A stretch of 64,000 bases of DNA. Origin: Bin87 sp965232895 (GTDB lineage Bacteria > Chloroflexota > Dehalococcoidia > Lucifugimonadales > UBA3495). Location: NCBI GenBank assembly GCA_965232895.1, contig OZ247430.1:1674001-1738000 (forward strand). Direction: 5' to 3'. The position numbers and the translations under genes are program-made. A model generated the notes under the pieces. The model did not search any database. It was not told the origin of the DNA and saw only the letters and a list, made by a program, of their open reading frames with translations. The first letter of the stretch is position 1; the number at the start of each line of letters is the position of its first letter. Below are positions 7,253-15,578 of the stretch, piece after piece.

Positions 7253-8263
7253 ATGGAATTCGACCGCGACACCTTACTGAAACTCTACCGAACGATGACC
7301 ACCATCCGTCACTTCGAGGAACGTGGCGTGCCTGAGACGGGGCAGCGGGGTATGTCCGCGTCGGTCCACTCTTCAGTCGGACAGGAAGCTGTCCCGACCG
7401 GCGTGTGTGCCCACCTGTCCGATGACGACTACATCGGGAGCACCCACCGCGGTCACGGCCATTGCATCGCCAAGGGCGTAGATCCCAAGTTGATGATGGC
7501 GGAGCTCTTTGGCCGCAGCCACGGCCCCAACAAGGGCAAGGGTGGCTCCATGCACATTGCCGATATGAGCAAGGGCATGCTGGGAACCAACGGCATCGTG
7601 GCGGGCAGCGTCCCGTTGGCCGTTGGAGCGGCGCTGACTTCCAAGATACGCAAACTGGGCCGCGTCGCGGTGGCGTTCTTCGGCGACGGTGGCGCGAACC
7701 AGGGGGTGCTCCACGAGTGCATGAACCTGGCGTCCGTTTGGAAACTGCCGGTGATCTTCTGCTGCGAAAACAACGGTTACGCCGAATCCACGCCGGTGGA
7801 GTACGGCCTGTCGGTGGCCAACGTCGCCGATCGGGCTGCGTCCTACGACATGCCCGGGTTCCACGTTGACGGCATGGACGTGTTGGCGGTGTTTGAAGCG
7901 GCCGGAGAAGCCGTTTCACGCGCCCGCGCCGGCGACGGTCCGGCTCTGCTTGAGGCCCGCACCTATCGCTACTACGGCCACACCGTGTTCGACAATCCGC
8001 TGACCTACCGGACCAAAGAAGAAGAGGACCACTGGCGGGCGCGCGACCCGCTGCTCACCTTCCGCAACCACATGGTCGCCCAGGGCAACGTTATCACCGC
8101 TGAGGAGCTGGACCAGATGGACGAGGAAGCCCGGGTGTTGATGGAGGAGGCGGTGACGTTCGCTGACGCCAGCCCGCTGCCAGAACCGCACGAGATCTAC
8201 GAGGACGTGTACGCCGACTATCCGGTCGATATGATGCGCCGCGGCGCCAACATGCCCGTGTAG
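7253..8263 (+). CDS. Thiamine-diphosphate-dependent dehydrogenase E1 component, alpha subunit
   Basis: 336 residues, ATG with a GAGGAG site. This is the E1 alpha chain of a pyruvate, acetoin or branched-chain 2-oxoacid dehydrogenase complex; it decarboxylates the 2-oxo acid (or cleaves acetoin) on ThDP and passes the acyl group to E2. The ThDP-binding motif is intact: GDGGANQG at about residue 144 and ENNGYA about 28 residues later. The active-site loop segment YGHTVFDNPLTYR and the GKGGSMHIAD block favour the acetoin/pyruvate branch. Its partner beta subunit is at 8944, separated by two unrelated small genes. No E2 or E3 gene is in the window. Confidence 0.92.
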   Translation: MEFDRDTLLKLYRTMTTIRHFEERGVPETGQRGMSASVHSSVGQEAVPTGVCAHLSDDDYIGSTHRGHGHCIAKGVDPKLMMAELFGRSHGPNKGKGGSMHIADMSKGMLGTNGIVAGSVPLAVGAALTSKIRKLGRVAVAFFGDGGANQGVLHECMNLASVWKLPVIFCCENNGYAESTPVEYGLSVANVADRAASYDMPGFHVDGMDVLAVFEAAGEAVSRARAGDGPALLEARTYRYYGHTVFDNPLTYRTKEEEDHWRARDPLLTFRNHMVAQGNVITAEELDQMDEEARVLMEEAVTFADASPLPEPHEIYEDVYADYPVDMMRRGANMPV

Positions 8264-8285
8264 CGCGCGTTAGTAGGGGGCCAGG

Positions 8286-8570
8286 ATGGTCATGGACCTT
8301 GGCAATGGTCAGCCAAATCTAACGGATGTCGAAATCTCGGCGCTGGGCAAGTTGATTTACCGTCAAAAAATCAGACCGCTGATGACCGAACAGGACATCG
8401 GCAAGTACGTGATAGTGGACGTGTACAGCGGAGAGTACGAGATCGACGCGGACAGTGTTAAGGCCGATCACAGGCTGAAAGCGAGAGCCCCCGACGCTTG
8501 TGGGTACATCATGCGCGTTGGGTATTCAGCGGCGTATTTCATTGGTTGGCACGAGGAGCCGGAACTGTGA
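8286..8570 (+). CDS. Small protein of unknown function, partner of the aspartic-protease-fold protein
   Basis: 94 residues. It has no catalytic motif that I recognise. It does match a type of small protein I know from cyanobacteria and other phyla: a helix 'LGKLIYRQKIRPLM', a strand pair around KYVIVDVYSGEYEID, then a closing strand 'MRVGYSAAYFIGW'. In those genomes it also precedes a retropepsin-like gene. Its stop TGA overlaps the GTG start of the next gene (GTGA), so the two are translationally coupled. The arrangement resembles a toxin-antitoxin or substrate-protease pair, but that is inference. Confidence 0.75.
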   Translation: MVMDLGNGQPNLTDVEISALGKLIYRQKIRPLMTEQDIGKYVIVDVYSGEYEIDADSVKADHRLKARAPDACGYIMRVGYSAAYFIGWHEEPEL

Positions 8571-8941
8571 CCAATGGATACGTCACGTCCACTCGCAAAC
8601 CACTGTTGCGCGTTACACTTCTTGACGCCGAAGAGCATCGACATACGATCCCCTTTATCCTGGATACCGGTTTCACTGGGCAGTTGCTTCTGCCCGATCG
8701 GTATATCCGCAGGTTGGGGATCAGAATGAGCAGACGAAGCACGGGCCGTTTGGCCAGCGGAGAAATGACCGAAATTGCTACGGGCTCCGTGACAGTCGTT
8801 TGGCAAGGTATGCGCCGCAGCGTGCGGGTGCTCCAACTCGACTCCGAACCCCTTCTCGGCATGGAATTTCTCTGGAACCACCGCATCACCATTGACGCCG
8901 TCACCGATGGCGTAGTAACCGTCACTCCTCTGGGAGGCTGA
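8567..8941 (+). CDS. Clan AA (retropepsin-like) aspartic protease-fold protein
   Basis: 124 residues from the coupled GTG at 8567, which has GAGGAG upstream. The single catalytic motif FILDTGFTGQLLLP gives the Asp-Thr-Gly triad; one triad per chain means it must dimerise to be active, as retropepsins do. The second hallmark, a late hydrophobic-hydrophobic-Gly (LLGMEFL), is present near residue 103. No transmembrane segment. It lies between the E1 alpha and E1 beta genes with only two bases before the latter start, so it is transcribed with them. Substrate unknown. Confidence 0.8.
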   Translation: MTNGYVTSTRKPLLRVTLLDAEEHRHTIPFILDTGFTGQLLLPDRYIRRLGIRMSRRSTGRLASGEMTEIATGSVTVVWQGMRRSVRVLQLDSEPLLGMEFLWNHRITIDAVTDGVVTVTPLGG

Positions 8942-8943
8942 AT

Positions 8944-9999
8944 ATGACCACTCTAACCGAAACCCCGATGCTTCCACCGCCCGGGGAAACCCGCATATTA
9001 CAGACCCGCGAGGCCATCAACGAGGCTTTGCTCCAGGAGATGCGGCGGGACGAAACCGTTATCATTATGGGCGAGGAAATCGCCGGTGGCGCCGGCCGCG
9101 AGCACCTGGGCATTGTCGATGCCTGGGGCGGCGCCTTCCGCACCACGCGGGGCCTGATCCAGGAGTTCGGAAACGAGCGAGTTCTGGATACCCCGCTTTC
9201 GGAAGCGGCCTTCGTTGGAACCGCCATCGGAGCGGCCTCAACCGGCATGCGCGCCGTTGCTGAGCTCATGTTTGTCGACTTCATTGGCGTGTGCATGGAC
9301 CAATTGCTGAACAACGCCGCCAAGATGCGCTACATGTTCGGCGGGCAGGTCAAGGTGCCCTTCGTCATGTTGACCCGCATCGGCGCCGGATTCGGCAGCG
9401 CGGCGCAGCACTCGGAATCCTTCTACTCGCTCTTCAGCCACATCCCCGGGCTCAAGGGCGTTTGCCCGTCCGACGCCTACACGGCCAAAGGGCTGCTGCT
9501 CGCGGCTATCCGCGACGACGACCCCGTGATCTTCTTTGAACACAAAGGGCTGTACGGCGACACCTGTCCGGTGCCCGAGGACATGTACACCCTGCCGCTG
9601 GGGAAGGCCCGCACCGTACGTCCCGGCGCCGACCTCACCATAGTGGGCATCAGCAAGATGACCTGGGTTGCGGTGGAGGCGGCCGAGGAGCTGGCCAAGG
9701 AGGGGATCAACGCCGAGGTCCTAGACCTTCTCAGCGTGTCGCCCATCGATTACGACCACGTGCTCGATTCGGTGCGGCGCACCCACCGGCTGCTGGTCGT
9801 GGATGAAGACACTCCGGTGTGCAGCATATCGTCGGACATTTGCGCTCGGGTGGCCGAGGAAGCCTTTGATTATCTGGATGCGCCGCCTTCCCGGGTGACG
9901 CCTCCCCATACTCCGGTACCGTACAGCCGCACCCTGGAAAACATCTACCTGCCCAATGCGGAGCGAGTGGTCAACACCGCTCGCAGATTGATGGCATAG
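8944..9999 (+). CDS. Thiamine-diphosphate-dependent dehydrogenase E1 component, beta subunit
   Basis: 351 residues, ATG preceded by GGGAGG. The beta chain completes the E1 heterotetramer with the product of 7253-8263. Visible family features: the N-terminal REAINEALLQEM helix, the MGEEIA strand, the 'DTPLSEAAFVGTAIGAA' region (catalytic glutamate in LSE), FIGVCMDQLLNNAAKMRYM, and the transketolase C-terminal domain with LTIVGISKMT and 'EVLDLLSVSPID'. The order alpha-beta is standard; the intervening cassette is not. Confidence 0.92.
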   Translation: MTTLTETPMLPPPGETRILQTREAINEALLQEMRRDETVIIMGEEIAGGAGREHLGIVDAWGGAFRTTRGLIQEFGNERVLDTPLSEAAFVGTAIGAASTGMRAVAELMFVDFIGVCMDQLLNNAAKMRYMFGGQVKVPFVMLTRIGAGFGSAAQHSESFYSLFSHIPGLKGVCPSDAYTAKGLLLAAIRDDDPVIFFEHKGLYGDTCPVPEDMYTLPLGKARTVRPGADLTIVGISKMTWVAVEAAEELAKEGINAEVLDLLSVSPIDYDHVLDSVRRTHRLLVVDEDTPVCSISSDICARVAEEAFDYLDAPPSRVTPPHTPVPYSRTLENIYLPNAERVVNTARRLMA

Positions 10000-10011
10000 C
10001 CGGAAACCACC

Positions 10012-10041
10012 GGGGCGGGCCGCGAACCCGCCCCGACTTTT
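10012..10041 (+). terminator. Rho-independent terminator after the E1 operon
   Basis: GGGGCGGG (10012-10019) pairs with CCCGCCCC (10027-10034), loop CCGCGAA, followed by GACTTTT. It lies 13 bases past the E1 beta stop. Confidence 0.8.
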
Positions 10042-10079
10042 GCGCTACGTGCAACCCGATCAGTTTTGGAGGCCAAACC

Positions 10080-10964
10080 ATGACCACCGTCGGAAGCGGA
10101 AAACATACCTACACTTTGACCGCCGATTGGGCGAAGATGCCCGACGCCCACCCTCTGGGAGCGGTCAGCGCGCTGGCCAGCGACTCGGCCGGGGACATCT
10201 ACGCCTTCCACCGTGCCGATCCGCCGATTGCCATTTTCGACCGCAACGACGGCTCATTCAAGAGTGGTTGGGGCAACGGCGGGTTCGTTTACGCCCACGG
10301 GTTTTATATTGAGGACGACATCGTGTACCTGACCGACCGGGACACGTCGACCTGCATCATGTACACGCTTGATGGAAAACCAATACAGATGCTAGGGCGA
10401 AATGGCGTGCATTCCGACACCGGCTGTGAAGTCGCCGGCGCGCTGGTGCCCCGAGCCGCCGGACCCTTCAACTATCCCGCGGAACTCGTCCCCTCGCCCA
10501 GTGGCGACCTGTATGTAGCCGACGGTTATCGCAACGCACGCATTCACCGGTTCGACAACGACGGGCGCCTCAAGTATTCCTGGGGCAAGCCGGGCAAGGA
10601 GCATCCGTACGAGTTCCACCTGCCGCACAGCCTGCTGGTCACACGCGACGACCGGGTGTACGTCTGCGACCGGGAGAACAGCCGGGTCCAGGTCTTCAAC
10701 ACATCGGGCGACTTCCTGACCATGTGGACCGACACCTGCCGTCCTACGGACATCGCCGAGACGCCCGAGGGTGATTTCGTCGTCAGCCAGCTGGCGCCCC
10801 TGGACGAATCCCACCCGCCTCGGGTCGCAATATTCGACCGGGACGGCAACGTCCTCGCTCGTTGGGACAGCCGCTCGGCCCACGGCATCTGGTGCGACGC
10901 CCGTGGGGATATCTTCCTGGCGTTGACCGGCGATAAAGCGGTGGACAAATACGGCCGCGGCTGA
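10080..10964 (+). CDS. NHL-repeat beta-propeller protein (peptidylamidoglycolate-lyase-like)
   Basis: 294 residues, ATG with GGAGG seven bases upstream. Repeated blade motifs are visible: 'GDIYAFHRADPPIAIFDR', 'GDLYVADGYRNARIHRFD', 'DRVYVCDRENSRVQVFN', plus 'FNYPAELV' and 'FHLPHSLLV' entry strands. These match the six-bladed NHL propellers annotated as peptidyl-alpha-hydroxyglycine alpha-amidating lyase-like. No signal peptide, so it should be cytoplasmic. Enzyme activity is not assured: most bacterial members are uncharacterised. Confidence 0.85.
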   Translation: MTTVGSGKHTYTLTADWAKMPDAHPLGAVSALASDSAGDIYAFHRADPPIAIFDRNDGSFKSGWGNGGFVYAHGFYIEDDIVYLTDRDTSTCIMYTLDGKPIQMLGRNGVHSDTGCEVAGALVPRAAGPFNYPAELVPSPSGDLYVADGYRNARIHRFDNDGRLKYSWGKPGKEHPYEFHLPHSLLVTRDDRVYVCDRENSRVQVFNTSGDFLTMWTDTCRPTDIAETPEGDFVVSQLAPLDESHPPRVAIFDRDGNVLARWDSRSAHGIWCDARGDIFLALTGDKAVDKYGRG

Positions 10965-10978
10965 GCTTGCTTAGTTTT

Positions 10979-11019
10979 CAACCAAACAATGTCTGGGGCG
11001 GATCATACCTGCCCCTTTT
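10979..11019 (+). terminator. Terminator after the NHL gene
   Basis: GGGGC (10995-10999) pairs with GCCCC (11011-11015), followed by TTTT. Flanking CCAAA and TTTGG can extend the stem. Confidence 0.6.
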
Positions 11020-11087
11020 GGTTGATATCGATTTACTACAATCGGCCAAACTCAGTTACTGATGTCCATCCGAGGGAGAACAACGAC

Positions 11088-12215
11088 ATGGATCTTGGTC
11101 TTTTCTATCAAATTCAGGTTCCCAAGCCTTGGGACGACCAGAGCGAAACTCGAAAGTTCCAGGAAATGATGGAGCAGGTATGCTTCGCGGAAGAAATCGG
11201 CATGACCTCAGTGTGGTTCGTCGAGCACCATTTTCGCTCGGAATGGTCCCATTCCAGCGCGCCGGACATCACCCTGGCGGCGCTGAGCCAGCGCACCACC
11301 AACATGCGCCTGGGCATAGCCGTGGTGTTGGCGCCGTTGCATCATCCGTTGAACGTCGCCGCTCGCATGGCAACTTTGGATGTGATCTCCGGCGGGCGTG
11401 TGGACCTGGGCATCGGACGGTCGGGCTATCCGTACCAGATGCTGCCCTACGGATCGGACCTGGCGGACGTGTCGGAGATGGTCGAGGAGTATCTGCAGAT
11501 TATCCCGGGCGCGTGGACCGAGGAGACATTCGGGTTTGACGGCAAGCACTATCAAATACCGCCTCGCGAGGTAATCCCCAAGCCCGTACAGAAGCCGCAC
11601 CCACCCATTTGGCAGGCGGTCAGCCAGGAGTTCACGGCCGAGAAAGTGGGTCGCCAGGGTCTGGGGTGTCTGGCGCAAACCAGCGTTGGGCTGGACCGAG
11701 CTGAGGGTTTGATCCAGATTTATCGCGATGCCATCGCGAATCCTGAGCCGGCTACCAGGCTGGTTCATCCACGAGTTGCCGGAAACACCGTGGGCCTGTG
11801 CATGGAGAACCGGCAGAAGGCGTTCGAGCGAGCCGAGACCGTCATCGACTGGTATCGGGAGCAGCAACGCATCCGCGATTCGTACGTGTGGCAGGGATAT
11901 GATCCTGCCAGGGTTCCCGAAGACTACCAATGGCATTACCAGCGTGCGGTCAATGCCGATACCGCCCGCGCTGACGCGGTCAGTTCGCGATCATTGATCG
12001 AAGAAGGCGGGCGTTTCTGTATCGGCGACCCTGACGATTGCATCAAATACATTGAAGACTACGAGCGGATGGGCGTGGACGAGATCATGCCGCTGTTTCA
12101 GGTAGGGCCCGTGACCCACGCCGAAGTCATGGAGACCTTGCGCCTGTTCGGCAAACACGTCATCCCTCACTTCAAGGAGAAAGCCCGTCGTGAAGCGCTG
12201 GCGGCCGACAACTGA
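11088..12215 (+). CDS. Luciferase-like monooxygenase (flavin or F420 dependent)
   Basis: 375 residues. The ATG at 11088 is used: it has GAGGGAGA upstream and starts with the family's first beta strand (MDLGLFYQIQVPKPW); an earlier in-frame start would add an unlikely tail. TIM-barrel signatures are clear: SVWFVEHHF at about 40-48, the LAALSQRTTNMRLGIAVVL strand, VDLGIGRSGYPYQM (typical of the group), and a C-terminal 'GDPDDCIKYIEDYERMGVDEI' segment. Members oxidise aldehydes, alkanes or other organics with reduced flavin or F420; substrate cannot be read from sequence. It stands alone between two terminators. Confidence 0.88.
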   Translation: MDLGLFYQIQVPKPWDDQSETRKFQEMMEQVCFAEEIGMTSVWFVEHHFRSEWSHSSAPDITLAALSQRTTNMRLGIAVVLAPLHHPLNVAARMATLDVISGGRVDLGIGRSGYPYQMLPYGSDLADVSEMVEEYLQIIPGAWTEETFGFDGKHYQIPPREVIPKPVQKPHPPIWQAVSQEFTAEKVGRQGLGCLAQTSVGLDRAEGLIQIYRDAIANPEPATRLVHPRVAGNTVGLCMENRQKAFERAETVIDWYREQQRIRDSYVWQGYDPARVPEDYQWHYQRAVNADTARADAVSSRSLIEEGGRFCIGDPDDCIKYIEDYERMGVDEIMPLFQVGPVTHAEVMETLRLFGKHVIPHFKEKARREALAADN

Positions 12216-12269
12216 CCGGTCACCTGGAGCGCGCGACCGATTGCCGGAGGGTCAGAAATCTTGAAACGT

Positions 12270-12299
12270 AAAGGGGCCGGTCATCGACCCGCCCCTTTT
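12270..12299. terminator. Bidirectional terminator
   Basis: AAAGGGGC (12270-12277) pairs with GCCCCTTT (12291-12298) with an A-run on one side and T-run on the other. It separates the plus-strand monooxygenase from the convergent minus-strand tubulin-like genes, so it can serve both. Confidence 0.8.
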
Positions 12300-12324
12300 G
12301 CGTGTTTGATGTTAGAGCGTCCGA

Positions 12325-13830
12325 CTAACGGCCGTACTCGCCGCCCGCGCCGTTGCCATAACCGTTGCCATAGCCGTAGGGCTGTCGCTCTTCGGTGGGC
12401 ATACGGGTCCGCTCGCGTTCAAGGCGCACCTGCTGGCCTCGCGAGACGTATCCGTACTGGGATTCAGGCTCGTGGCCATTGGGCGGCGGCATGAAGTGGC
12501 GGGAACCAAAACCGGCGTATTCCAGCGTGCCGGCCAGCTGCATCGGCGTGTTGTCCTCATCCATGATGTCGCTGATGGTCGGAATGCTATCGTTCTGCAG
12601 CGGGAAGAACAGGGAGACGTGCATATGGCGATCATCCGGAGACTGCTGGAAATTGGCCGACGCGAATGACCACATTATGTTCGGGTAAGCGACGTCGAAG
12701 TCTTCACGGTGCATCTGGTCCTGGACGTCTGAGGCGATTTCGGCCAGCCCGGACGGTTCCACCGGCAGAGTGATGACCATACGCATCACGGTGTCGCCCT
12801 CAGGGAACGGGTGCTTGGCCAGCTGCAGGTCGGTGCGCTTGGGATCCATGATGTCCCACATCGCCGATTTGATCGTGAACGGCAACTGCTTGGCGTTGTC
12901 GTTTACCACCACGATTTCCCGACCCCGGAAAGGCCCGAACAGCCGGGACCCGCTGCGAGTATCGGCAATGTCAACGCGGCGGTTCAGCACGCGTACCCCG
13001 AACCAGCCGTTGGAGTAGTCGCCGAAGCTGGCGACCGTTTCCGCCATCGAACCCGCGTCAACCTGGTACCGCATGCCCGCTTCCATTGAAGCGAGAGCGA
13101 TCGCGACCTTGTCGTCCAGGCGCTCGAAGTTGGGAGAAAGGCCATTGTCGGTGATCAGCGCCGGATGACGCTGCAATTCCTGGACACCGCGGCTGTTGCG
13201 GACCAGTCGCGTGCCGATGGTTTCCTCGTATGCGCCCCACGTTTCGCGGCGCATATTCTCCTTGAGGACGGCTTCGCTGGGAACCAGCACGATGGGGAGG
13301 AAAGTGGCTTCCGGGAAACGCTCGCGCATCATGCCGTGCAGCACGCCGCCCAACTTGGCGTGGCCACCGAATCCCAGCCATTCGAGGATCAATTGTGGAG
13401 GCGAACCCACCTCTTCAGACCGGCGCGCAACAGTATCTACCATGCGCTCCATGTCACGATGAATCAGGCCGTAAAAGTCCTTGTAGGCGTTGGGGTCGCG
13501 CAGGAACCCGTCGACTTTCGGAAGGAAGCCGGGAATTATGACCGGCAACTGGCCACCACGGACGCGGCGCATCGAGCGAGTTTCAGTGTCGATGGAATCG
13601 ATCGTGCCCTGGTTGCAGTCGTACATCAGCAAGCTCTGCACACGGCCCAGGACCCCGGCTTCTCCCATGCGCCTGGCCCAACGCCAGCTCCGCTTGTATC
13701 CGGCGGTGCCGACCGATACCGAGACAATTGGCGGCGGAGTGCCGTCGCGGGTGAGGTCGCTCTGTGCGCCCAGTCTATGTGGGGCATTGCGGCGAATGTG
13801 GAAAGTGCGGTTTTGATTCTTTGGCGGCAT
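12325..13830 (-). CDS. Divergent tubulin/FtsZ-like protein, first of a pair
   Basis: 501 residues, ATG with AGGGGG 11 bases upstream. The N-terminal Rossmann-like half resembles tubulin/FtsZ: a nucleotide-loop strand IVSVSVGTAGYKRS (about residues 35-48, cf. FtsZ 'GVGGAGCN'), an acidic strand end MYDCNQG (about 68-74, the FtsZ 'NTD' position), and GFGGHAKLGGVLH (about 152-164) where FtsZ and tubulin have GGGTGTG or GGGTGSG. The tubulin signature Thr-Gly-(Thr/Ser)-Gly is thus replaced by Gly-His-Ala. The C-terminus carries a low-complexity tail (YGYGNGYGNGAGG). Chloroflexota proteins of this type are annotated 'tubulin-like'; function unknown. It is downstream of a second such gene and a small hydrophobic protein on the same strand. 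Confidence 0.72.
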   Translation of the reverse strand: MPPKNQNRTFHIRRNAPHRLGAQSDLTRDGTPPPIVSVSVGTAGYKRSWRWARRMGEAGVLGRVQSLLMYDCNQGTIDSIDTETRSMRRVRGGQLPVIIPGFLPKVDGFLRDPNAYKDFYGLIHRDMERMVDTVARRSEEVGSPPQLILEWLGFGGHAKLGGVLHGMMRERFPEATFLPIVLVPSEAVLKENMRRETWGAYEETIGTRLVRNSRGVQELQRHPALITDNGLSPNFERLDDKVAIALASMEAGMRYQVDAGSMAETVASFGDYSNGWFGVRVLNRRVDIADTRSGSRLFGPFRGREIVVVNDNAKQLPFTIKSAMWDIMDPKRTDLQLAKHPFPEGDTVMRMVITLPVEPSGLAEIASDVQDQMHREDFDVAYPNIMWSFASANFQQSPDDRHMHVSLFFPLQNDSIPTISDIMDEDNTPMQLAGTLEYAGFGSRHFMPPPNGHEPESQYGYVSRGQQVRLERERTRMPTEERQPYGYGNGYGNGAGGEYGR

Positions 13831-13904
13831 AGTTATGTTTACCCCCTATTTGACTTGGGAGGAACTGGCCAATAGCGAAACGAGGAGATTTCAGATTAGG
13901 CTAA

Positions 13905-14084
13905 CTACCGTACACCTACTATGCGTGCAGGTCGGTCACACGCTCGCGGCGGAGGAGTCACACCAATTCGCACGGCATACTTGAATACCTTGACAGTAAC
14001 AAAGCGACTGTACCAGATGAAAACAAATACGTCAAACGGAATGAATGTGGACAATTCAAAAAAAACGCTTGTCTTGCTAAACAT
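13905..14084 (-). CDS. Small hydrophobic protein coupled to the upstream tubulin-like gene
   Basis: 59 residues. AGGAG lies nine to ten bases before the ATG at 14084, and the start overlaps the last codons of the gene at 14077-15450 by 8 bases, typical of translational coupling. The product has a hydrophobic segment (STFIPFDVFVFIWYSRF, about 12-28) followed by a basic tail ending PPPRACDRPARIVGVR. That fits a single-pass or amphipathic membrane peptide. Base composition is markedly more AT-rich than its neighbours. I recognise no family. It could be a spurious frame, but the start signal argues for a gene. Confidence 0.5.
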   Translation of the reverse strand: MFSKTSVFFELSTFIPFDVFVFIWYSRFVTVKVFKYAVRIGVTPPPRACDRPARIVGVR

Positions 14085-15450
14085 ATCGAACATGCTCCTG
14101 CCCTTCATCTTCGATTTCCGTCCTGGCATCCGGTGGCGGCAGTAGCGGATTGGGCGCCGGATCACGCAGATGGAAATATGAACCGAAGCCCGTATCCGCA
14201 TTTGTCCTCCCGCCGTAGGAAGGCGTAGCCGTGCCCCCCCGCAGTATCTCGGCGACGGCCTGCAATTCGCCGTTCACGGGATAGATCCTGGTGACGTGCA
14301 CAAACGGATCAGGCTCTATACCGTCGGTGAAACGCGCGGAATTGAACGCGATGTCCAGGTTGGTAAACCGGTCGAAGATATTGACGTCGTCGAGCGCCTC
14401 TGCTGCTTGGGTCGCCACCGGCTCCAGTTCGTCTCCGTGCAGGGGCAACGAGACCACTATTTCCTGCGGCGCGTTGGGGGGCTGATTGATCCCCTCCGCA
14501 AGCTGGGCCGCCGGATCCAGGGTCGACCAAATCGCGTTGCCCAGTATTGAGGACAAATCCTCGTGCCCGCCCACGGCCGCGTACTGGCGCCACCAGGGGG
14601 GGAAGTTAAACCATTCGAACTTCCGGGTGACGGGCATCTTGCGCTTGACCGCGGCCATGCCCAGCCACCCGCCCGAGGCGGGCATGAGGCGTCGCAGGGT
14701 TACCCCCAACTGGCTGACGGACGGATCGTTGTCTTCTCCGAATTCTGCGACTTCAAACCCGGCCAGCCCGGTAGCCAGGCGGGCGTCGTCTTCACGGGCG
14801 TTGACATCCGACTGCGTGGTTACCAGGCAGTTGGCGCCGGACAGCAGGTTTTCGTATTCCTCCCATATACATCGCCTGGTCCACTCCTCGGAAACGTGGT
14901 CCTTGGGGAGCATCATGACCGGCAGGATGGCGGAGCTGGGGAAGGCGTTCTGTATCTTCTGATGCAGGATGCCGCCCAGTACCGCGTGCCCCGAAAACCC
15001 CATGAACTCAATTATGGTCTCGGGTACCCGACCGCAGCGATCCGAGTGCAGCAGCACCTGGCTGATGATGTTGTCCATATCCCGCTCCAGCGGCCCGCGG
15101 AAGTCTCGAAATTGCGTCGGGTCTCGCATGAAACCGTTGGGAACCGGAACGTAGTTCGGGAACAGCACCTGCGTGCCGGCGCCGTTGCGGGCGACGCCAA
15201 ACGACTTTTGCAGCGTCTTCTGCACGTTGGACACCGTGACCTCGTTGCAGTCGTAGTAGACTGAGGTCTGGATACGACCGGCGGCGGAAAGCTCGGACAT
15301 GCGCTCTGCAAACAGCATCGCCCGGCGCACCCCGGCCGTGCCCACGCCCACGACTACCAGCGTTGGCGGAATATGCTCGACCGCACCGCGTTTTGCGGTG
15401 TGCAGAAGGCGATGGTTGCGACTGCGCGCTCTGATAAAAGTTGATGGCAT
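14077..15450 (-). CDS. Divergent tubulin/FtsZ-like protein, second of a pair
   Basis: 457 residues. It is homologous along its length to the product of 12325-13830: TLVVVGVGTAGVRRA at about 30-44, VYYDCNEVTVSN at about 64-75, a 'MRDPTQFRDFRGPLERDMDNI' type helix shared with the partner ('LRDPNAYKDF...RDMERM'), and GFSGHAVLGGILH at about 150-162. As in the partner the tubulin GGGTG(S/T)G loop is changed to G-F-(G/S)-G-H-A. It ends in an acidic, proline-rich tail (PLLPPPDARTEIEDEGQEH) instead of the partner's Gly/Tyr tail; acidic C-terminal tails recall eukaryotic tubulin. No strong ribosome binding site precedes the ATG. Confidence 0.72.
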   Translation of the reverse strand: MPSTFIRARSRNHRLLHTAKRGAVEHIPPTLVVVGVGTAGVRRAMLFAERMSELSAAGRIQTSVYYDCNEVTVSNVQKTLQKSFGVARNGAGTQVLFPNYVPVPNGFMRDPTQFRDFRGPLERDMDNIISQVLLHSDRCGRVPETIIEFMGFSGHAVLGGILHQKIQNAFPSSAILPVMMLPKDHVSEEWTRRCIWEEYENLLSGANCLVTTQSDVNAREDDARLATGLAGFEVAEFGEDNDPSVSQLGVTLRRLMPASGGWLGMAAVKRKMPVTRKFEWFNFPPWWRQYAAVGGHEDLSSILGNAIWSTLDPAAQLAEGINQPPNAPQEIVVSLPLHGDELEPVATQAAEALDDVNIFDRFTNLDIAFNSARFTDGIEPDPFVHVTRIYPVNGELQAVAEILRGGTATPSYGGRTNADTGFGSYFHLRDPAPNPLLPPPDARTEIEDEGQEHVRYV

Positions 15451-15578
15451 GCTTACCGGTGAACCACGATGATCAGCCGACGGCGACCCACGAACGGGTC
15501 CACCATCGGCCGTATTCTAACGCGAATGCCCTCGCAACGCCAAGCCGACACTAATATTGGCTCCGCGGCGTTTTACGG

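Noticed and set aside
13921..14145. Plus-strand 74-residue frame between the tubulin-like genes
   Set aside because: No ribosome binding site, and it lies opposite the better supported minus-strand small frame at 13905-14084.
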